Counted from the first letter of the stretch, positions 36,026 through 45,091 are shown. The stretch: DNA of 64,000 bases from Winkia neuii subsp. neuii DSM 8576 (GCF_000420405.1 NZ_ATUW01000007.1:89381-153380), one strand, 5' to 3'. Numbers and translations are program-made. Notes: a model not told the origin generated them from the letters alone.

Positions 36026-38182
36026 CTAGAGCATGCAGGAAACGCAGCCTTGCACCTCAGTACCTTCGAGGGCTTGCTGACGAATGCGCATGTAGTACAT
36101 GGTTTTAATGCCTTTTCGCCAGGCGTAAATGTAGGACTTGTTCACGTCGCGTGAAGTAACCGTGTCCGGGTAGAACAGAGTCAAGGACAACCCCTGGTCC
36201 ACGTGTTGAGTAGCAACGGCATAGGTGTCGATGATCTTTTCTGGACCGATCTCGTAAGCATCCTGGTAGTACTCCAGGTTGTCGTTGGTCATGTAGGGGG
36301 CTGGGTAATAGACGCGCCCGATTTTCCCTTCCTTACGGATTTCAATCTTGGACACTATCGGGTGGATGGAAGAGGTGGAGTAGTTGATGTACGAGATAGA
36401 ACCGGTGGGCGGGATTGCCTGCAGGTTTTGATTGTACATGCCGTATTCCGCCACGTCGGCAGCTAGCGCTTTCCAGTCTTCTTGGGTGGGAATGAAAATG
36501 GTGGACTTTGCCAGCAGCTGCTTACACTTGTCAGTCTTGGGGACCCATTCGCCCTCAATATATTTTTTGAAGAACTTTCCTGACGCGTAGTCAGAATCTT
36601 CAAAGCCGACAAATCTTTCGCCGCGTTCTTTCGCTATCTTGCACGAGGCCTTAATCGCCTGGTAGCACACCGCGTAGAAGTACATGTTGGTAAAGTCCAA
36701 CGCTTCTTCGCTACCGTAGTACACGCCCTCGCGTGCCAGATAGCCGTGCAGGTTCATTTGCCCGAGGCCAATGGCATGGCTCATTGCGTTGCCCCGCTGG
36801 ATTGACGGCACCGACGCAATGTTAGATAGATCGGATACGGCGGTGAGCCCGCGCACAGCAGTTTCGATGGTGTTTGCAAAATCCGGAGAATCCATTGTGC
36901 GCGCAATGTTGAGCGAGCCTAGGTTGCACGAAATATCCTTACCCACGTGCTCGTAGGTTAGGTCTTCGTTGTAGGTGGACGGCTCGGACACCTGCAATAT
37001 TTCGCTGCACAGGTTGGACATCGTGACCCGCCCCTTAATCGGGTTGGCGCGGTTTACCGTATCCTCGAAAACAATGTACGGGTAGCCCGATTCGAACTGG
37101 ATCTCGGCCAGAGTTTGGAAGAACTTGCGCGCGTCGATCTTGGTCTTGCGAATACGCGCATCTTCAACCATTTCACGATAGTGCTCGGTCACCGATATTT
37201 CACTGAAGGCTTTGCCGTAGACGCGTTCCACGTCGTACGGACTAAACAAGTACATGTCCTCTTTGCGTTTAGCTAGTTCGAAGGTGATGTCGGGGATGAT
37301 CACGCCCAAGGAAAGGGTCTTGATGCGGATCTTCTCGTCTGCGTTTTCGCGCTTAGTGTCTAGGAATTTCAAAATGTCGGGGTGGTGTGCGTGCAGGTAG
37401 GCAGCACCGGCACCTTGGCGTGCCCCCAGCTGGTTGGCGTAGCTGAAGGCGTCCTCGAGCATTTTCATTACGGGCACTACCCCCGAGGACTGATTTTCGA
37501 TCCGCTTGATGGGAGCCCCGGATTCACGCAGATTGGTAAGGCACAGCGCTACGCCGCCGCCGCGCTTGGACAGCTGCAGGGAAGAGTTGATGCCACGCGC
37601 GATCGATTCCATATTGTCTTCGACGCGCACCAGGAAGCAGGAGACCAGTTCCCCGCGGGCAGCCTTACCTGCGTTCAGGAAGGTGGGGGTTGCGGGCTGG
37701 TAGCGGCCTGCGATGATCTCTTCCATCACGGACATGGCTAGTTCTTCGTTCCCGCGCCCCAGGTAGAGGGCAACCATGCAGACGCGATCCTCGTAGCGTT
37801 CCAGGTAGCGTTTGCCGTCGAAAGTCTTGAGCGTGTAGGAGGTGTAGTACTTGAAGGCCCCCAGGAAGGTGGGGAAACGATACTTGTGTGCGTAGGCCGC
37901 CTTGTACAGTTTCTTGACGAATTCCCAATCGTATTGGCGCACTACTTCTTCTTCGTAGTAGCCGTTTTCGATCAGGTACTTCATTTTTTCTTCCAGATCG
38001 TGGAAGTAGACGGTGTTCTGATTTACGTGTTGCAGAAAGTACTGGCGAGCGGCCTGCTTGTCGGCATCGAATTGGATCTTGCCGTCGGGCGAATACAGGT
38101 TTAGCTTGGCGTTTAGCGCGTGGTAGTCCTTGTCAGGGCTGAGGGCGGTTTCGGTGCCCGTATCGGTCAGATTTTCTGCCAA
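36026..38182 (-). CDS. nrdE: Class Ib ribonucleoside-diphosphate reductase alpha subunit
   Basis: 718 residues, full length. An N-terminal NrdE-type cap without an ATP-cone, the catalytic barrel with its redox cysteines ([17 protein letters not shown] and MSNLCSEI), and the C-terminal CVSCML, whose cysteines shuttle electrons from NrdH. It reduces NDPs to dNDPs. The gene overlaps nrdI by 16 bases. No nrdF (beta subunit, Mn/Fe radical) is present in the window; in several actinobacteria nrdF lies at a distance. Confidence 0.96.
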   Translation of the reverse strand: MAENLTDTGTETALSPDKDYHALNAKLNLYSPDGKIQFDADKQAARQYFLQHVNQNTVYFHDLEEKMKYLIENGYYEEEVVRQYDWEFVKKLYKAAYAHKYRFPTFLGAFKYYTSYTLKTFDGKRYLERYEDRVCMVALYLGRGNEELAMSVMEEIIAGRYQPATPTFLNAGKAARGELVSCFLVRVEDNMESIARGINSSLQLSKRGGGVALCLTNLRESGAPIKRIENQSSGVVPVMKMLEDAFSYANQLGARQGAGAAYLHAHHPDILKFLDTKRENADEKIRIKTLSLGVIIPDITFELAKRKEDMYLFSPYDVERVYGKAFSEISVTEHYREMVEDARIRKTKIDARKFFQTLAEIQFESGYPYIVFEDTVNRANPIKGRVTMSNLCSEILQVSEPSTYNEDLTYEHVGKDISCNLGSLNIARTMDSPDFANTIETAVRGLTAVSDLSNIASVPSIQRGNAMSHAIGLGQMNLHGYLAREGVYYGSEEALDFTNMYFYAVCYQAIKASCKIAKERGERFVGFEDSDYASGKFFKKYIEGEWVPKTDKCKQLLAKSTIFIPTQEDWKALAADVAEYGMYNQNLQAIPPTGSISYINYSTSSIHPIVSKIEIRKEGKIGRVYYPAPYMTNDNLEYYQDAYEIGPEKIIDTYAVATQHVDQGLSLTLFYPDTVTSRDVNKSYIYAWRKGIKTMYYMRIRQQALEGTEVQGCVSCML

Positions 38183-38601
38183 AACTCTTCCAATCCTTTG
38201 CGAACAGTGGACACGTCGTCGCCGGTGCCCAGGAGCTCAAATTTGTACATGAAAGGGACGCCCAATTTGGCGGCAATAATGTCGCCAGCAATACAGTAGG
38301 CTTTCCCAAAATTAGTGTTTCCACCCGCGATTACGCCCCGGCAGAGGTTGCGGTTGGGCTCGTGGTTCAAGAACTTTATTACCTGCTTCGGAACAGCACC
38401 CTTCAAGTTGCCGCCGCCGTAAGTTGGCACGACCAGCACGTACGGGCGCTGCGCATATAAGAACGGATCTTTGGGGCGGAGCGGGATGCGGTCAGCATCT
38501 ACTTCAAGCCGGTCGACGAACCTTTTTGTATTGTTCGTTGCCGACGAGAAGTAGATGACGTATGGGGCAGCCTGTTGGCCAGCCCCCACATTGTTAGGCA
38601 T
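38167..38601 (-). CDS. nrdI: Flavodoxin-like NrdI
   Basis: 144 residues. The FMN-binding loop [12 protein letters not shown] near the N-terminus, VVPTYGGGN and [11 protein letters not shown] are the family motifs. NrdI supplies the oxidant that builds the dimanganese-tyrosyl radical in NrdF. It overlaps nrdH by 8 bases and nrdE by 16 bases, so the three genes are translationally coupled. Confidence 0.95.
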   Translation of the reverse strand: MPNNVGAGQQAAPYVIYFSSATNNTKRFVDRLEVDADRIPLRPKDPFLYAQRPYVLVVPTYGGGNLKGAVPKQVIKFLNHEPNRNLCRGVIAGGNTNFGKAYCIAGDIIAAKLGVPFMYKFELLGTGDDVSTVRKGLEEFWQKI

Positions 38602-38848
38602 TTGCTACCTTCTGCGTTGGCAGTGCTGCAACTAGGGCCTTGATTTTGTCGGGACGGTACCCGGACCAGTGCTCGCCTCCAGCCACTACTACAGGAGCCT
38701 GCACGTAGCCAAGAGCCTTCACTTGCTCCAGCGCATCTGCGTCCTGGGTGATGTCGACCTCGGCAAACGAAATGCCTTTGCGTTTTAGTGCACGCTTAGT
38801 CGCATCACATTGCACGCACATGGGCTTAGAAAAAACAGTGACGGACAT
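38594..38848 (-). CDS. nrdH: Glutaredoxin-like NrdH redoxin
   Basis: 84 residues. Active site CVQC (11-14), the family TKRALKRKGI after it, and the AGGEHWSGYRPDKI end typical of NrdH. It is the electron donor for NrdE, reduced by thioredoxin reductase. The start is ATG 38848 with AAGGAG 8 bases upstream. First gene of nrdHIE. Confidence 0.95.
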   Translation of the reverse strand: MSVTVFSKPMCVQCDATKRALKRKGISFAEVDITQDADALEQVKALGYVQAPVVVAGGEHWSGYRPDKIKALVAALPTQKVANA

Positions 38849-38950
38849 CGAGTAGGCTCCTTACTTATTGGTATTACCAGCACGTTCGTTACGCGGGTGT
38901 AACTACATCCCTGTGATTTTGTTGTAGGCGCTTTCCGCCTGCTCGTACAA

Positions 38951-38998
38951 ACACTACACCTAGTGGTTAGCTTTCGCCATAACCACTAGATAGCGTGT
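38951..38998 (-). promoter_or_regulatory. Tandem NrdR-like boxes upstream of nrdHIE
   Basis: ACACTACACCTAGTGG (38951-38966) and CCACTAGATAGCGTGT (38983-38998) each match the NrdR consensus ACACWATATATWGTGT at 12 of 16 positions. They start 32 bases apart, about three helical turns, the usual spacing for paired NrdR boxes. A weak TTGTAC/TACAAC promoter on the minus strand follows (38950-38921). NrdR would repress nrdHIE when dATP is high. Confidence 0.75.
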
Positions 38999-39009
38999 TT
39001 CACACCCCT

Positions 39010-39197
39010 TGTGGACAAAGTTACAAAAGTGGTGGACGAGCCGGTGGACACCCCGCTTACCCCCTTCCTTTAAGCGCATTTACATTCTTCCTTCCACCAC
39101 CGACAAATGGCGCCACCAAGCCGGCCCACGCCCTCGAACAAATAAAACCTTTAGCTGTGGAAAGTTTTCTCCACAAGTGCCCTTGGCCTGTGGAAAA
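39010..39197. promoter_or_regulatory. DnaA-box-like cluster between nrdHIE and luxS
   Basis: On the complementary strand there is TTGTCCACA (39018-39010), the actinobacterial consensus, then CTTTCCACA (39164-39156) and TTTTCCACA (39197-39189). TTCTCCACA lies on the + strand (39167-39175), forming an inverted pair with the second. The first lies just upstream of the NrdR-like boxes. No dnaA or dnaN is near, so this is not taken as oriC. Confidence 0.6.
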
Positions 39198-39284
39198 ACC
39201 CTCGTGCGAAACACGCCACTATCGTCCACTTGACTAAGCCAAACCGAAATCACCGAAGAGGAACGAACATGAAACAATGGGGCT

Positions 39285-39743
39285 ATGAGTCAAAAAATGA
39301 ACGTCGAATCATTCAACCTGGACCACAGGACAGTAAAAGCCCCGTTTGTGCGCGTTGCCGACCGCAAGCACCTACCTGGCGGCGACACGCTAATCAAGTA
39401 CGATGTGCGCTTCTGCCAGCCCAACAAAGCCCACCTCGAAATGCCCACCGTGCACTCCATCGAACACCTGACTGCGGAGCTCATGCGCAACCACACCGAC
39501 GCCCTAATCGACTTTGGGCCCATGGGCTGCCAAACTGGTTTCTACGCACTCACATTAGGAATCGAAATGGCCGACTTCCTTCCCCTGTTGGAGGCGACTT
39601 TCAAGGATATTCTGCACGCCAAGTCCGTACCTGCAGCTAACGAAGTGCAATGCGGGTGGGGCGCTAACCATTCCCTCGAGGGCGCCCAAAAGGCAGTGCG
39701 CGCCTTCCTAGCCGAACGTGAAAGCTGGGAAGAAGTAAAGTGA
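39285..39743 (+). CDS. luxS: S-ribosylhomocysteine lyase
   Basis: 152 residues. Zinc ligands His57 and His61 in HSIEHL with catalytic Glu60, Cys82 (GCQTGF) and Cys123 (VQCGWG) are all in place. It splits S-ribosylhomocysteine into homocysteine and DPD, the precursor of the AI-2 signal. The start at 39285 (or internal ATG 39297) has no good ribosome binding site; the nearest strong one, GAGGA, serves an ATG at 39269 in another frame. It overlaps mtnN by 4 bases, so the two-step detoxification of S-adenosylhomocysteine is encoded in order. Confidence 0.95.
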   Translation: MSQKMNVESFNLDHRTVKAPFVRVADRKHLPGGDTLIKYDVRFCQPNKAHLEMPTVHSIEHLTAELMRNHTDALIDFGPMGCQTGFYALTLGIEMADFLPLLEATFKDILHAKSVPAANEVQCGWGANHSLEGAQKAVRAFLAERESWEEVK

Positions 39744-40426
39744 GCATTCTTATCCAGGTCGCTATGGATTTAGAGGCCGAGCCATTCTTGCGGGCACGCC
39801 CCGCCAAGGAAACGGTTAGGTGCGGGCGCGCCGTCTGCCACCTGTTGGAAGGGCCCGGCCAGGTGCTACTGGCCACCTCAGCTATTGGGCTGGTAAATGC
39901 CGCCTCGTGCCTTACGTGGGTGCTAGATTCTGCCGCCAGCGCCCTGGGCGCACAGGCCCCAACTACAGCAATCGCCGCGGGTACGTGCGGCGGGCTTGGC
40001 AAAAACATTCAGGTGCGTGACGTAGTTGCCGGCCGCGCCTACCGGTACGCGGACGCCGACGCGACTGCCTTCGGCTACAAGGTGGGCCAACTTCCGTCGG
40101 AACCAGAATTTTTCGAGGGCGAGCCAAACCTTTTACGCCGCCTTGAAGGCCGGGAAGGGGTACACGTAGGCGAGGTAGTTTCGGGCAATTCTTTCGTTGC
40201 GGCTGAGCAGACCCCGCACATGCGGGAGATTTTTCCCGACGCGTTGGCGGCGGATATGGAATCGACGGCGCTCGCCCAGGTGGCGGCGGCTCGCGGGATT
40301 AGTTTCGTTTCCGTGCGTGGCGTTTCGGATCTGTGTGGGCCTCAGGCAGGCCAAGATTTCCACATTGACGCTGCCGAGGCTGCCGAGATTTCGGCAACCA
40401 CCGTTCTGGGGCTGCTGCAAAGCTGA
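39740..40426 (+). CDS. mtnN: 5'-methylthioadenosine/S-adenosylhomocysteine nucleosidase
   Basis: 228 residues. Nucleoside phosphorylase fold: [17 protein letters not shown], the ribose-binding Glu in [11 protein letters not shown] and the catalytic Asp in VRGVSDL. It removes adenine from S-adenosylhomocysteine to give S-ribosylhomocysteine, the LuxS substrate. GTG start overlapping the luxS stop (GTGA). A futalosine hydrolase relative is possible, but the luxS partner decides the call. Confidence 0.9.
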   Translation: MSILIQVAMDLEAEPFLRARPAKETVRCGRAVCHLLEGPGQVLLATSAIGLVNAASCLTWVLDSAASALGAQAPTTAIAAGTCGGLGKNIQVRDVVAGRAYRYADADATAFGYKVGQLPSEPEFFEGEPNLLRRLEGREGVHVGEVVSGNSFVAAEQTPHMREIFPDALAADMESTALAQVAAARGISFVSVRGVSDLCGPQAGQDFHIDAAEAAEISATTVLGLLQS

Positions 40427-40439
40427 GTAAGGGCTGCAC

Positions 40440-40467
40440 CCAGGCGAGCTAAATTTTGCTCGCCTGG
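40440..40467. terminator. Bidirectional hairpin between mtnN and rnhA
   Basis: CCAGGCGAGC (40440-40449) and GCTCGCCTGG (40458-40467) form a perfect 10-bp stem around TAAATTTT. It lies between convergent genes and includes the last codons of the RNase HI gene. Confidence 0.7.
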
Positions 40468-41336
40468 TGGAACAGCGCCTGTGGGGAGCCGGAGTGCAGC
40501 TGCCAAAGAGTCGAATGCAATACCGGGCCGCCCGCCTCGCCTACCCTGTAGCAGACGGCGTACAGCCCAGAGCCAAGGTGAGCGCAAGCCATCTTTCCCA
40601 CTTTGCCGTCGCTGCTAAAGAGTTGGAGCACATCGGCAACCGCGTCAGCAGCAGTCATCGGGTGCCCACTGGCGTCAAACCCCCTAAACCCACCTGCCAG
40701 GAGCTGTTCCAATTCACTTTGGGAGCCGTTGCGAAAGGCTCTTATCAGTGCTTCTTCGGCGACGAAAAAGCGCTCGTCGCCCTCGGGGGAATCCTCTTCG
40801 TCCTGCACTTTTTTGCCCTGTAGTTCTGTTTCGGTAACGGCCGATTTTGCTACGGGGGCGCCCGCTCTACCGGCAAACCCCGGCCCTTCTGCAACGGTTT
40901 TGCCGTCGCGCATGGCAGTTGCCGCTCCGCGGGCACGGGTGTCGGCAGCCTCATTCATTTCGTGCCCTGCGTGGCCCTTGACCCACTTGAAGGTTACGGC
41001 TCGCCCTTGCATTTCTTTGTCGAGGGCAACCATTAAGTCTTTGTTCATTACGGGCTTGCCGTCGGCCTTTTTCCAGTTTTTCTTTTTCCACCCGCGCATC
41101 CATTTTGTGAGGGCGTTAATTACGTATTGCGAGTCGGCGTAAATTATTAGTTCTTGGTCTGCTAGCCCCGCTTTGCGGCTGGCTTGCAACAGGTTTAGCA
41201 CGGCTGTCAGTTCGCCTATATTGTTGGTGCCGGTTTTGAATCCTCCGGCTGCCCAACAGTTTTTGTCTACGTACCAGGCCCATCCAGCCGGCCCTGGGTT
41301 GCCGAGGCTGGATCCGTCTGCTGCTGCGGTAATCAT
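40449..41336 (-). CDS. rnhA: RNase HI fused to an NTF2-like domain
   Basis: 295 residues from ATG 41336, which overlaps the upstream stop (ATGA). The N-terminal half is RNase HI with the catalytic set Asp7, Glu42, Asp68, His122 and Asp132 in the normal spacing, and a basic protrusion (KWMRGWKKKNWKKADGK). It cuts RNA in RNA-DNA hybrids. The linker 140-180 is charged. The last 110 residues (EEALIRAFRNGSQSELEQLL, then VCYRVGEAGG and LFHQ at the end) look like a DUF4440/NTF2-like domain, whose role is unknown. Confidence 0.9.
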   Translation of the reverse strand: MITAAADGSSLGNPGPAGWAWYVDKNCWAAGGFKTGTNNIGELTAVLNLLQASRKAGLADQELIIYADSQYVINALTKWMRGWKKKNWKKADGKPVMNKDLMVALDKEMQGRAVTFKWVKGHAGHEMNEAADTRARGAATAMRDGKTVAEGPGFAGRAGAPVAKSAVTETELQGKKVQDEEDSPEGDERFFVAEEALIRAFRNGSQSELEQLLAGGFRGFDASGHPMTAADAVADVLQLFSSDGKVGKMACAHLGSGLYAVCYRVGEAGGPVLHSTLWQLHSGSPQALFHQASKI

Positions 41337-42427
41337 TTGTCTCCTTCTAGGTCTATTTCCCCTGCTAGCGCTTGGGCCATTGCTTTTTGGCCAACTATCC
41401 CCGCGATGGCTATGCCTGCTCCCATGTCGTGGAGGTCTGTTGCGCGCAGGCCGGGCCAGCCATGGATTTTTTTGACCCATTCGGGGGGAATGTTGCTCGC
41501 TCCCACTACTGCCCCCATGAGTGCGCCCACTGCCGCCGCGACCGTGTCTGTGTCTCCGCCAGCTTGCACTGCCCTGCTGGTGGCCTGCGCGAATGCCCGC
41601 TTTAGCGGAACCTCTTCTAGGGCGGTTGCAGCTATAGCTCCGAGGGCAGCTTGGAAGGCGGAAACCACGTAAGTATTGTCTGAGGGTGGCGCAAAGTAGC
41701 GTTCCAGAGCTTCTTCTACCCATTGGCGCCATTGCTTTTGGCGGTGTAGTGGCAATAGGTCGATGCCGCCCTCGATATTTATGCGCCCCGCCCAGGTGCT
41801 GCCCGCAGGGGCGGTGACCGCGTAGCGTACTGCTTCGGCCCACAGCACCACAGCGTCGCCTGCGAGCGGATCGGGGTGGGTGAGGCAGCTTACTGCCCTT
41901 GCAGCTTCTGAGGTTAACTGCCGCGAGTGCACCCTGGTAAGCCCTAGCACGCCTGCTCTGGGCAGAATCCCGTTTCCTGCGGACCTGCCGGTGCGTTTGT
42001 GGAAATAGGCCGCTGAGGCCGCTACTTTGTGTGCTGGGCTGCGATCTGTTTCGTCGTCTAAGGCGCCTTGCAGGATTACTCTGGTCTGCGAGTCCACGTC
42101 GGTTGCTCCTGCTTTTAGCCACCGCAGCATCCGCTCGGCAACATTGTCTAGGGAGGCTTTGCTTTGCAGGTTGGCGCCGGTTACAGCGACTTCGGCCAGG
42201 GCCACTGCGAGCTGGGTGTCATCTGACCATTCGCCTGCGCGGTAGGGGCCCATTCCCCCTCCGCGCATTGAGGGCGCAATCTGCACTTTTGGCGCAAATT
42301 CGTAGGGCACCCCCAGGGCGTCCCCGCAGGCGGTACCCACCAGCACTCCTGCTGCCCGAGCAGCTATGTCTACTCGTGAGGCGCGCGGCTTTTGCAAATT
42401 GGAAGTTGGCGGTTGCTTCATCACCAT
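41333..42427 (-). CDS. ADP-ribosylglycohydrolase family protein
   Basis: 364 residues. The family metal-binding signatures are present: GTACGDALGVPYEF (31-44), DDT (69-71) and QAGGDTDTVAAAVGALMG near the C-terminus. Such enzymes remove ADP-ribose from proteins, DNA or small molecules. ATG 42427 is given; ATG 42421 is equally plausible. Translation is coupled to RNase HI by ATGA. No ADP-ribosyltransferase was seen in the window, so the target is unknown. Confidence 0.9.
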   Translation of the reverse strand: MVMKQPPTSNLQKPRASRVDIAARAAGVLVGTACGDALGVPYEFAPKVQIAPSMRGGGMGPYRAGEWSDDTQLAVALAEVAVTGANLQSKASLDNVAERMLRWLKAGATDVDSQTRVILQGALDDETDRSPAHKVAASAAYFHKRTGRSAGNGILPRAGVLGLTRVHSRQLTSEAARAVSCLTHPDPLAGDAVVLWAEAVRYAVTAPAGSTWAGRINIEGGIDLLPLHRQKQWRQWVEEALERYFAPPSDNTYVVSAFQAALGAIAATALEEVPLKRAFAQATSRAVQAGGDTDTVAAAVGALMGAVVGASNIPPEWVKKIHGWPGLRATDLHDMGAGIAIAGIVGQKAMAQALAGEIDLEGDK

Positions 42428-42458
42428 CCAGAGTAGCGCCGAGTTCGTGAAAGCGTGT

Positions 42459-43535
42459 TTAGGCGAACCATGCGTCAGCTAGAAGTTGTAGCGAACGCAT
42501 GCGTAGGGCCGGGTCGAATGCGTAGCAGGTTACTATCAGTTCGTCGAGGTCGTGTTCGGTTACGAACGCCTGCATTTTCTGGGCTACCTGCTGCGGGTCG
42601 CCAATTGCCTTCGCGGAGGGCAGGTTGCGCACTAGGGAGGCCTCTGCCACCCCTAATACCCCCTCGAGATCACGGGTGGGAGCGGGCAGTTGCCCGGCGT
42701 GGCCACGCCTAATCCGCGATTGCATCTGCAGGTTTGTGGTGTAGAGGTATTCGGCTTCTTCCTGCGTGGGTGCCACCATCACATTGATCCCGGCCATCAC
42801 GTAGGGCTTTTCAATCTGGCACGTTGGGGCTTCAGAGGTAAAGTCGGCTCGGTAGATTGTAAGGGCTGCCCGCATTGCTGCTGGAGCGAAGTGGGAGGCA
42901 AACGAGAAGGGTAGCCCCAACTGCGCAGCTACCTGGGCTCCCCCGGTGGAAGATCCCAACATCCAAAGTGGCACTTGGGTGCCTTGTCCGGGGATGGCAC
43001 GCACGCTAGTTAGTGGCCGGTCGGGCGCAAACGGCAGACCGAGCGCCCCGGCCTCGGCCCCCCGCACCTCGGTGGCATATTCGCCCTCGTCGGGTTCGGC
43101 CAGGTAGTTCGCCAGCTCTTGGACGTCGGCGCTGAAGGAACGCAAATCAGCCTTCCCCCTGTTTAGGGCTGCCGCCGTAACCGGATCAGTGCCGGGAGCC
43201 CTCCCCAGCCCCAAGTCGATGCGATTCGGGTAGAGGGTGGCCAGGGTGCCGTAGTATTCGGCAACCATCAGCGGGGAATGGTTAGGCATCATTACCCCAC
43301 CCGACCCCAATCGGATCCGGCTAGTGTGCTCGGCGGCGCGCCCCAACAGGAGCGATGTGGCAGAGGCCATGAACGCCATTGAACCGTGGTGTTCGGCAAC
43401 CCAATACCGGTTGTACCCAATCTGGTCAGCTAGTTTTACCAGCTCCAAGGAATTGTCTAGCGCCTCTTTTCGGCTCATCCCCTCGGAGACGGGAACCAGA
43501 TCCAAGATACTTAGCGGGACTCGTTGTGTCGCCAT
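42459..43535 (-). CDS. LLM-class flavin-dependent oxidoreductase
   Basis: 358 residues. Luciferase-like TIM barrel: VPLSILDLVPVSEG at the start, RYWVAEHHG, GSGGVMMPNHSPLMVAEYYG, LYPNRIDLGLGRAPG and WMLGSSTGGAQVAA are the standard blocks of the MsnO8-type LLM family. It uses FMN or F420. The substrate is unknown. It is not clearly in an operon with its neighbours (31 bases before the ADP-ribosylglycohydrolase start on the same strand). Confidence 0.9.
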   Translation of the reverse strand: MATQRVPLSILDLVPVSEGMSRKEALDNSLELVKLADQIGYNRYWVAEHHGSMAFMASATSLLLGRAAEHTSRIRLGSGGVMMPNHSPLMVAEYYGTLATLYPNRIDLGLGRAPGTDPVTAAALNRGKADLRSFSADVQELANYLAEPDEGEYATEVRGAEAGALGLPFAPDRPLTSVRAIPGQGTQVPLWMLGSSTGGAQVAAQLGLPFSFASHFAPAAMRAALTIYRADFTSEAPTCQIEKPYVMAGINVMVAPTQEEAEYLYTTNLQMQSRIRRGHAGQLPAPTRDLEGVLGVAEASLVRNLPSAKAIGDPQQVAQKMQAFVTEHDLDELIVTCYAFDPALRMRSLQLLADAWFA

Positions 43536-43610
43536 GTTTCACCTAACGTCTAGCCGGATACCTAATACGCTACCCGCCAGGTGGCGTCCGCGCCGGTATT
43601 TCTCACTGCG

Positions 43611-44942
43611 CTAACTTCGCCTCCTAAAACCTAGAGCCACCACCCCCGCTCCAACTAGGGCAAGCGCTCCCCCACCTGCCAGCATTGTCCCAACTCCGGT
43701 CTTGGCCAACGTTGCCGGTTCCTTCTGGCGGCGCTTTGGAGCGGTTTCTGCAGGCTGCTCTTCGCTCACCTTTATCGCACCTTCTGCTATCGGCTCAGAT
43801 TTTGTCGGCAAATCTTTTTCAACCTCTTCGGGAGGAGTAGCTTGCGGTTGCTCCTGCACGTGTACGGCCGCCTTTGCCGGAGGCTGTTCCTTAGGAACTT
43901 CGACCTGCTTTTGCGGTGCGGGAGGGGCGGGTTCGGGGACTGTCTTTTTCGGCGGCACCGGTTTTGGGGCCGGCTTAGGGGAAGGCTTCGAAACGGGCGC
44001 CGCGGGGATCTTGATCCTTGCAGTCAGGGTGGTGTCGCGGCCAGGGAGCAGCATGTCCTGAGCCTTTTTGTCCTCCCACACTCGGAATGAGGTAGCGGGA
44101 ACGCCTGTGGCTTTTAGTTCTAGCAGCGTGGTTTTGCCTGCCACTGGAATAGCCTTAAGGGTGGTCACCTTGGCTGCACTGGTAAAAGAAACCCGTGCTT
44201 GAGCCTTACTGTTGCCCACAGCAACTTTGCCTTCACCGCCAGCTTGGACCTTCACCCCAATCGGGTTTCCCGCGCTCGAAACCACGCGTACTCCTACGCT
44301 GGCCCCTTTTCTGGTCAGTTCAAATTTGTAGGGTCCGGCATATTTAGCTGCCTCGTCCAGGTATCTCTGCGCATCCTTTTTCACCTGCCCGGGCAACTCA
44401 CCTTTGTCCTTTAAGTACTGTTTCGAATTGGTGGAGCTGTGTACCGCATGGACGAGGCCGGCCAGCGCGGCCGGGTTGCCGCCCTCGGCTTGAGCTCCTG
44501 CCTCCTTCAAGTGCCGCCAGAGCAGGTAGGCGATAAGGGGCTGTTTTTCGGCGCTGACAATATTTTCTTTGGCGTCCCCTAGGTACGAGTCTGACACCTT
44601 ATAGGGCTGGCCTGCTGGGACTGTAACTTCGCGATCAAAACGGACGGGGTGAGCCTTTGAAGGAAAATTAATTTGTGAATCCGTGGCGCAGATCAGAAAC
44701 TGCCCGTCAGCGCCTTTGTGGGCTCCCAGTTCTAGGTCTGCCCGGCCGACAACCTTCCACGAATCTACGCCCACCCCAGCCTCGGAAGCGGTTGCGGGCG
44801 GAGCGAAAGCCCCTACCGACAGCGCGGCAAGGGCGACAGCCGTCGCAATACGCGAACGAAAAATGCGACAGCAACGCACAGGCAGACTAGCTTGCAATAG
44901 AGGCACATTTTGCCCGCCTCTAGGCTTAACTTTTGTTCTCAT
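43611..44942 (-). CDS. LAxTG cell-wall-anchored surface protein
   Basis: 443 residues from ATG 44942, the first start that leaves a normal signal peptide (RIFRSRIATAVALAALSVGA). The mature part begins with a domain having KGADGQFLICATDSQINFP and a helical segment (about 120-200) similar to the thioester/Cys-type surface adhesin region. It has beta domains in the middle, then a long Pro/Lys-rich stalk (about 315-400). It ends with LAKTG, a hydrophobic helix and FRRRS, a class E sortase signal. Likely a surface or pilin-like adhesin. A continuous upstream frame exists, but its extension lacks a signal peptide. Confidence 0.8.
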   Translation of the reverse strand: MRTKVKPRGGQNVPLLQASLPVRCCRIFRSRIATAVALAALSVGAFAPPATASEAGVGVDSWKVVGRADLELGAHKGADGQFLICATDSQINFPSKAHPVRFDREVTVPAGQPYKVSDSYLGDAKENIVSAEKQPLIAYLLWRHLKEAGAQAEGGNPAALAGLVHAVHSSTNSKQYLKDKGELPGQVKKDAQRYLDEAAKYAGPYKFELTRKGASVGVRVVSSAGNPIGVKVQAGGEGKVAVGNSKAQARVSFTSAAKVTTLKAIPVAGKTTLLELKATGVPATSFRVWEDKKAQDMLLPGRDTTLTARIKIPAAPVSKPSPKPAPKPVPPKKTVPEPAPPAPQKQVEVPKEQPPAKAAVHVQEQPQATPPEEVEKDLPTKSEPIAEGAIKVSEEQPAETAPKRRQKEPATLAKTGVGTMLAGGGALALVGAGVVALGFRRRS

Positions 44943-44994
44943 GGCACCAGTTTCTAGACGGGCATACCCCCGCGCTAGAGCCGCCAAACACGCC

Positions 44995-45028
44995 TGTGGA
45001 TAGTTTCTATGCGCAAAATTGTGGATAA
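44995..45028. promoter_or_regulatory. Two DnaA-box-like sites before tRNA-Leu
   Basis: TGTGGATAA (45020-45028), complement of the perfect box TTATCCACA, and TGTGGATAG (44995-45003), complement CTATCCACA, lie 25 bases apart in the same orientation. They sit upstream of the tRNA-Leu and the fhaA operon. Confidence 0.6.
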
Positions 45029-45091
45029 GTGCACAGCAAATAGGTTTGCGCCTGAGCCCAATTTCGCGCTACTGTATACGAGCTGATGCAA

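Noticed and set aside
39010..39197. Chromosomal replication origin
   Set aside because: DnaA-like boxes are present but there is no dnaA or dnaN, no long AT-rich unwinding tract, and the boxes are few.
39230..39640. Overlapping open frame across luxS
   Set aside because: It is in another frame to an unmistakable LuxS with all its catalytic residues; only its start signal is of interest and is reported as a finding.
41337..42122. In-frame extension of RNase HI to 557 residues
   Set aside because: The added residues are antisense-like Arg/Ser/Pro-rich noise overlapping the ADP-ribosylglycohydrolase gene; ATG 41336 with ATGA coupling gives a normal RNase HI.
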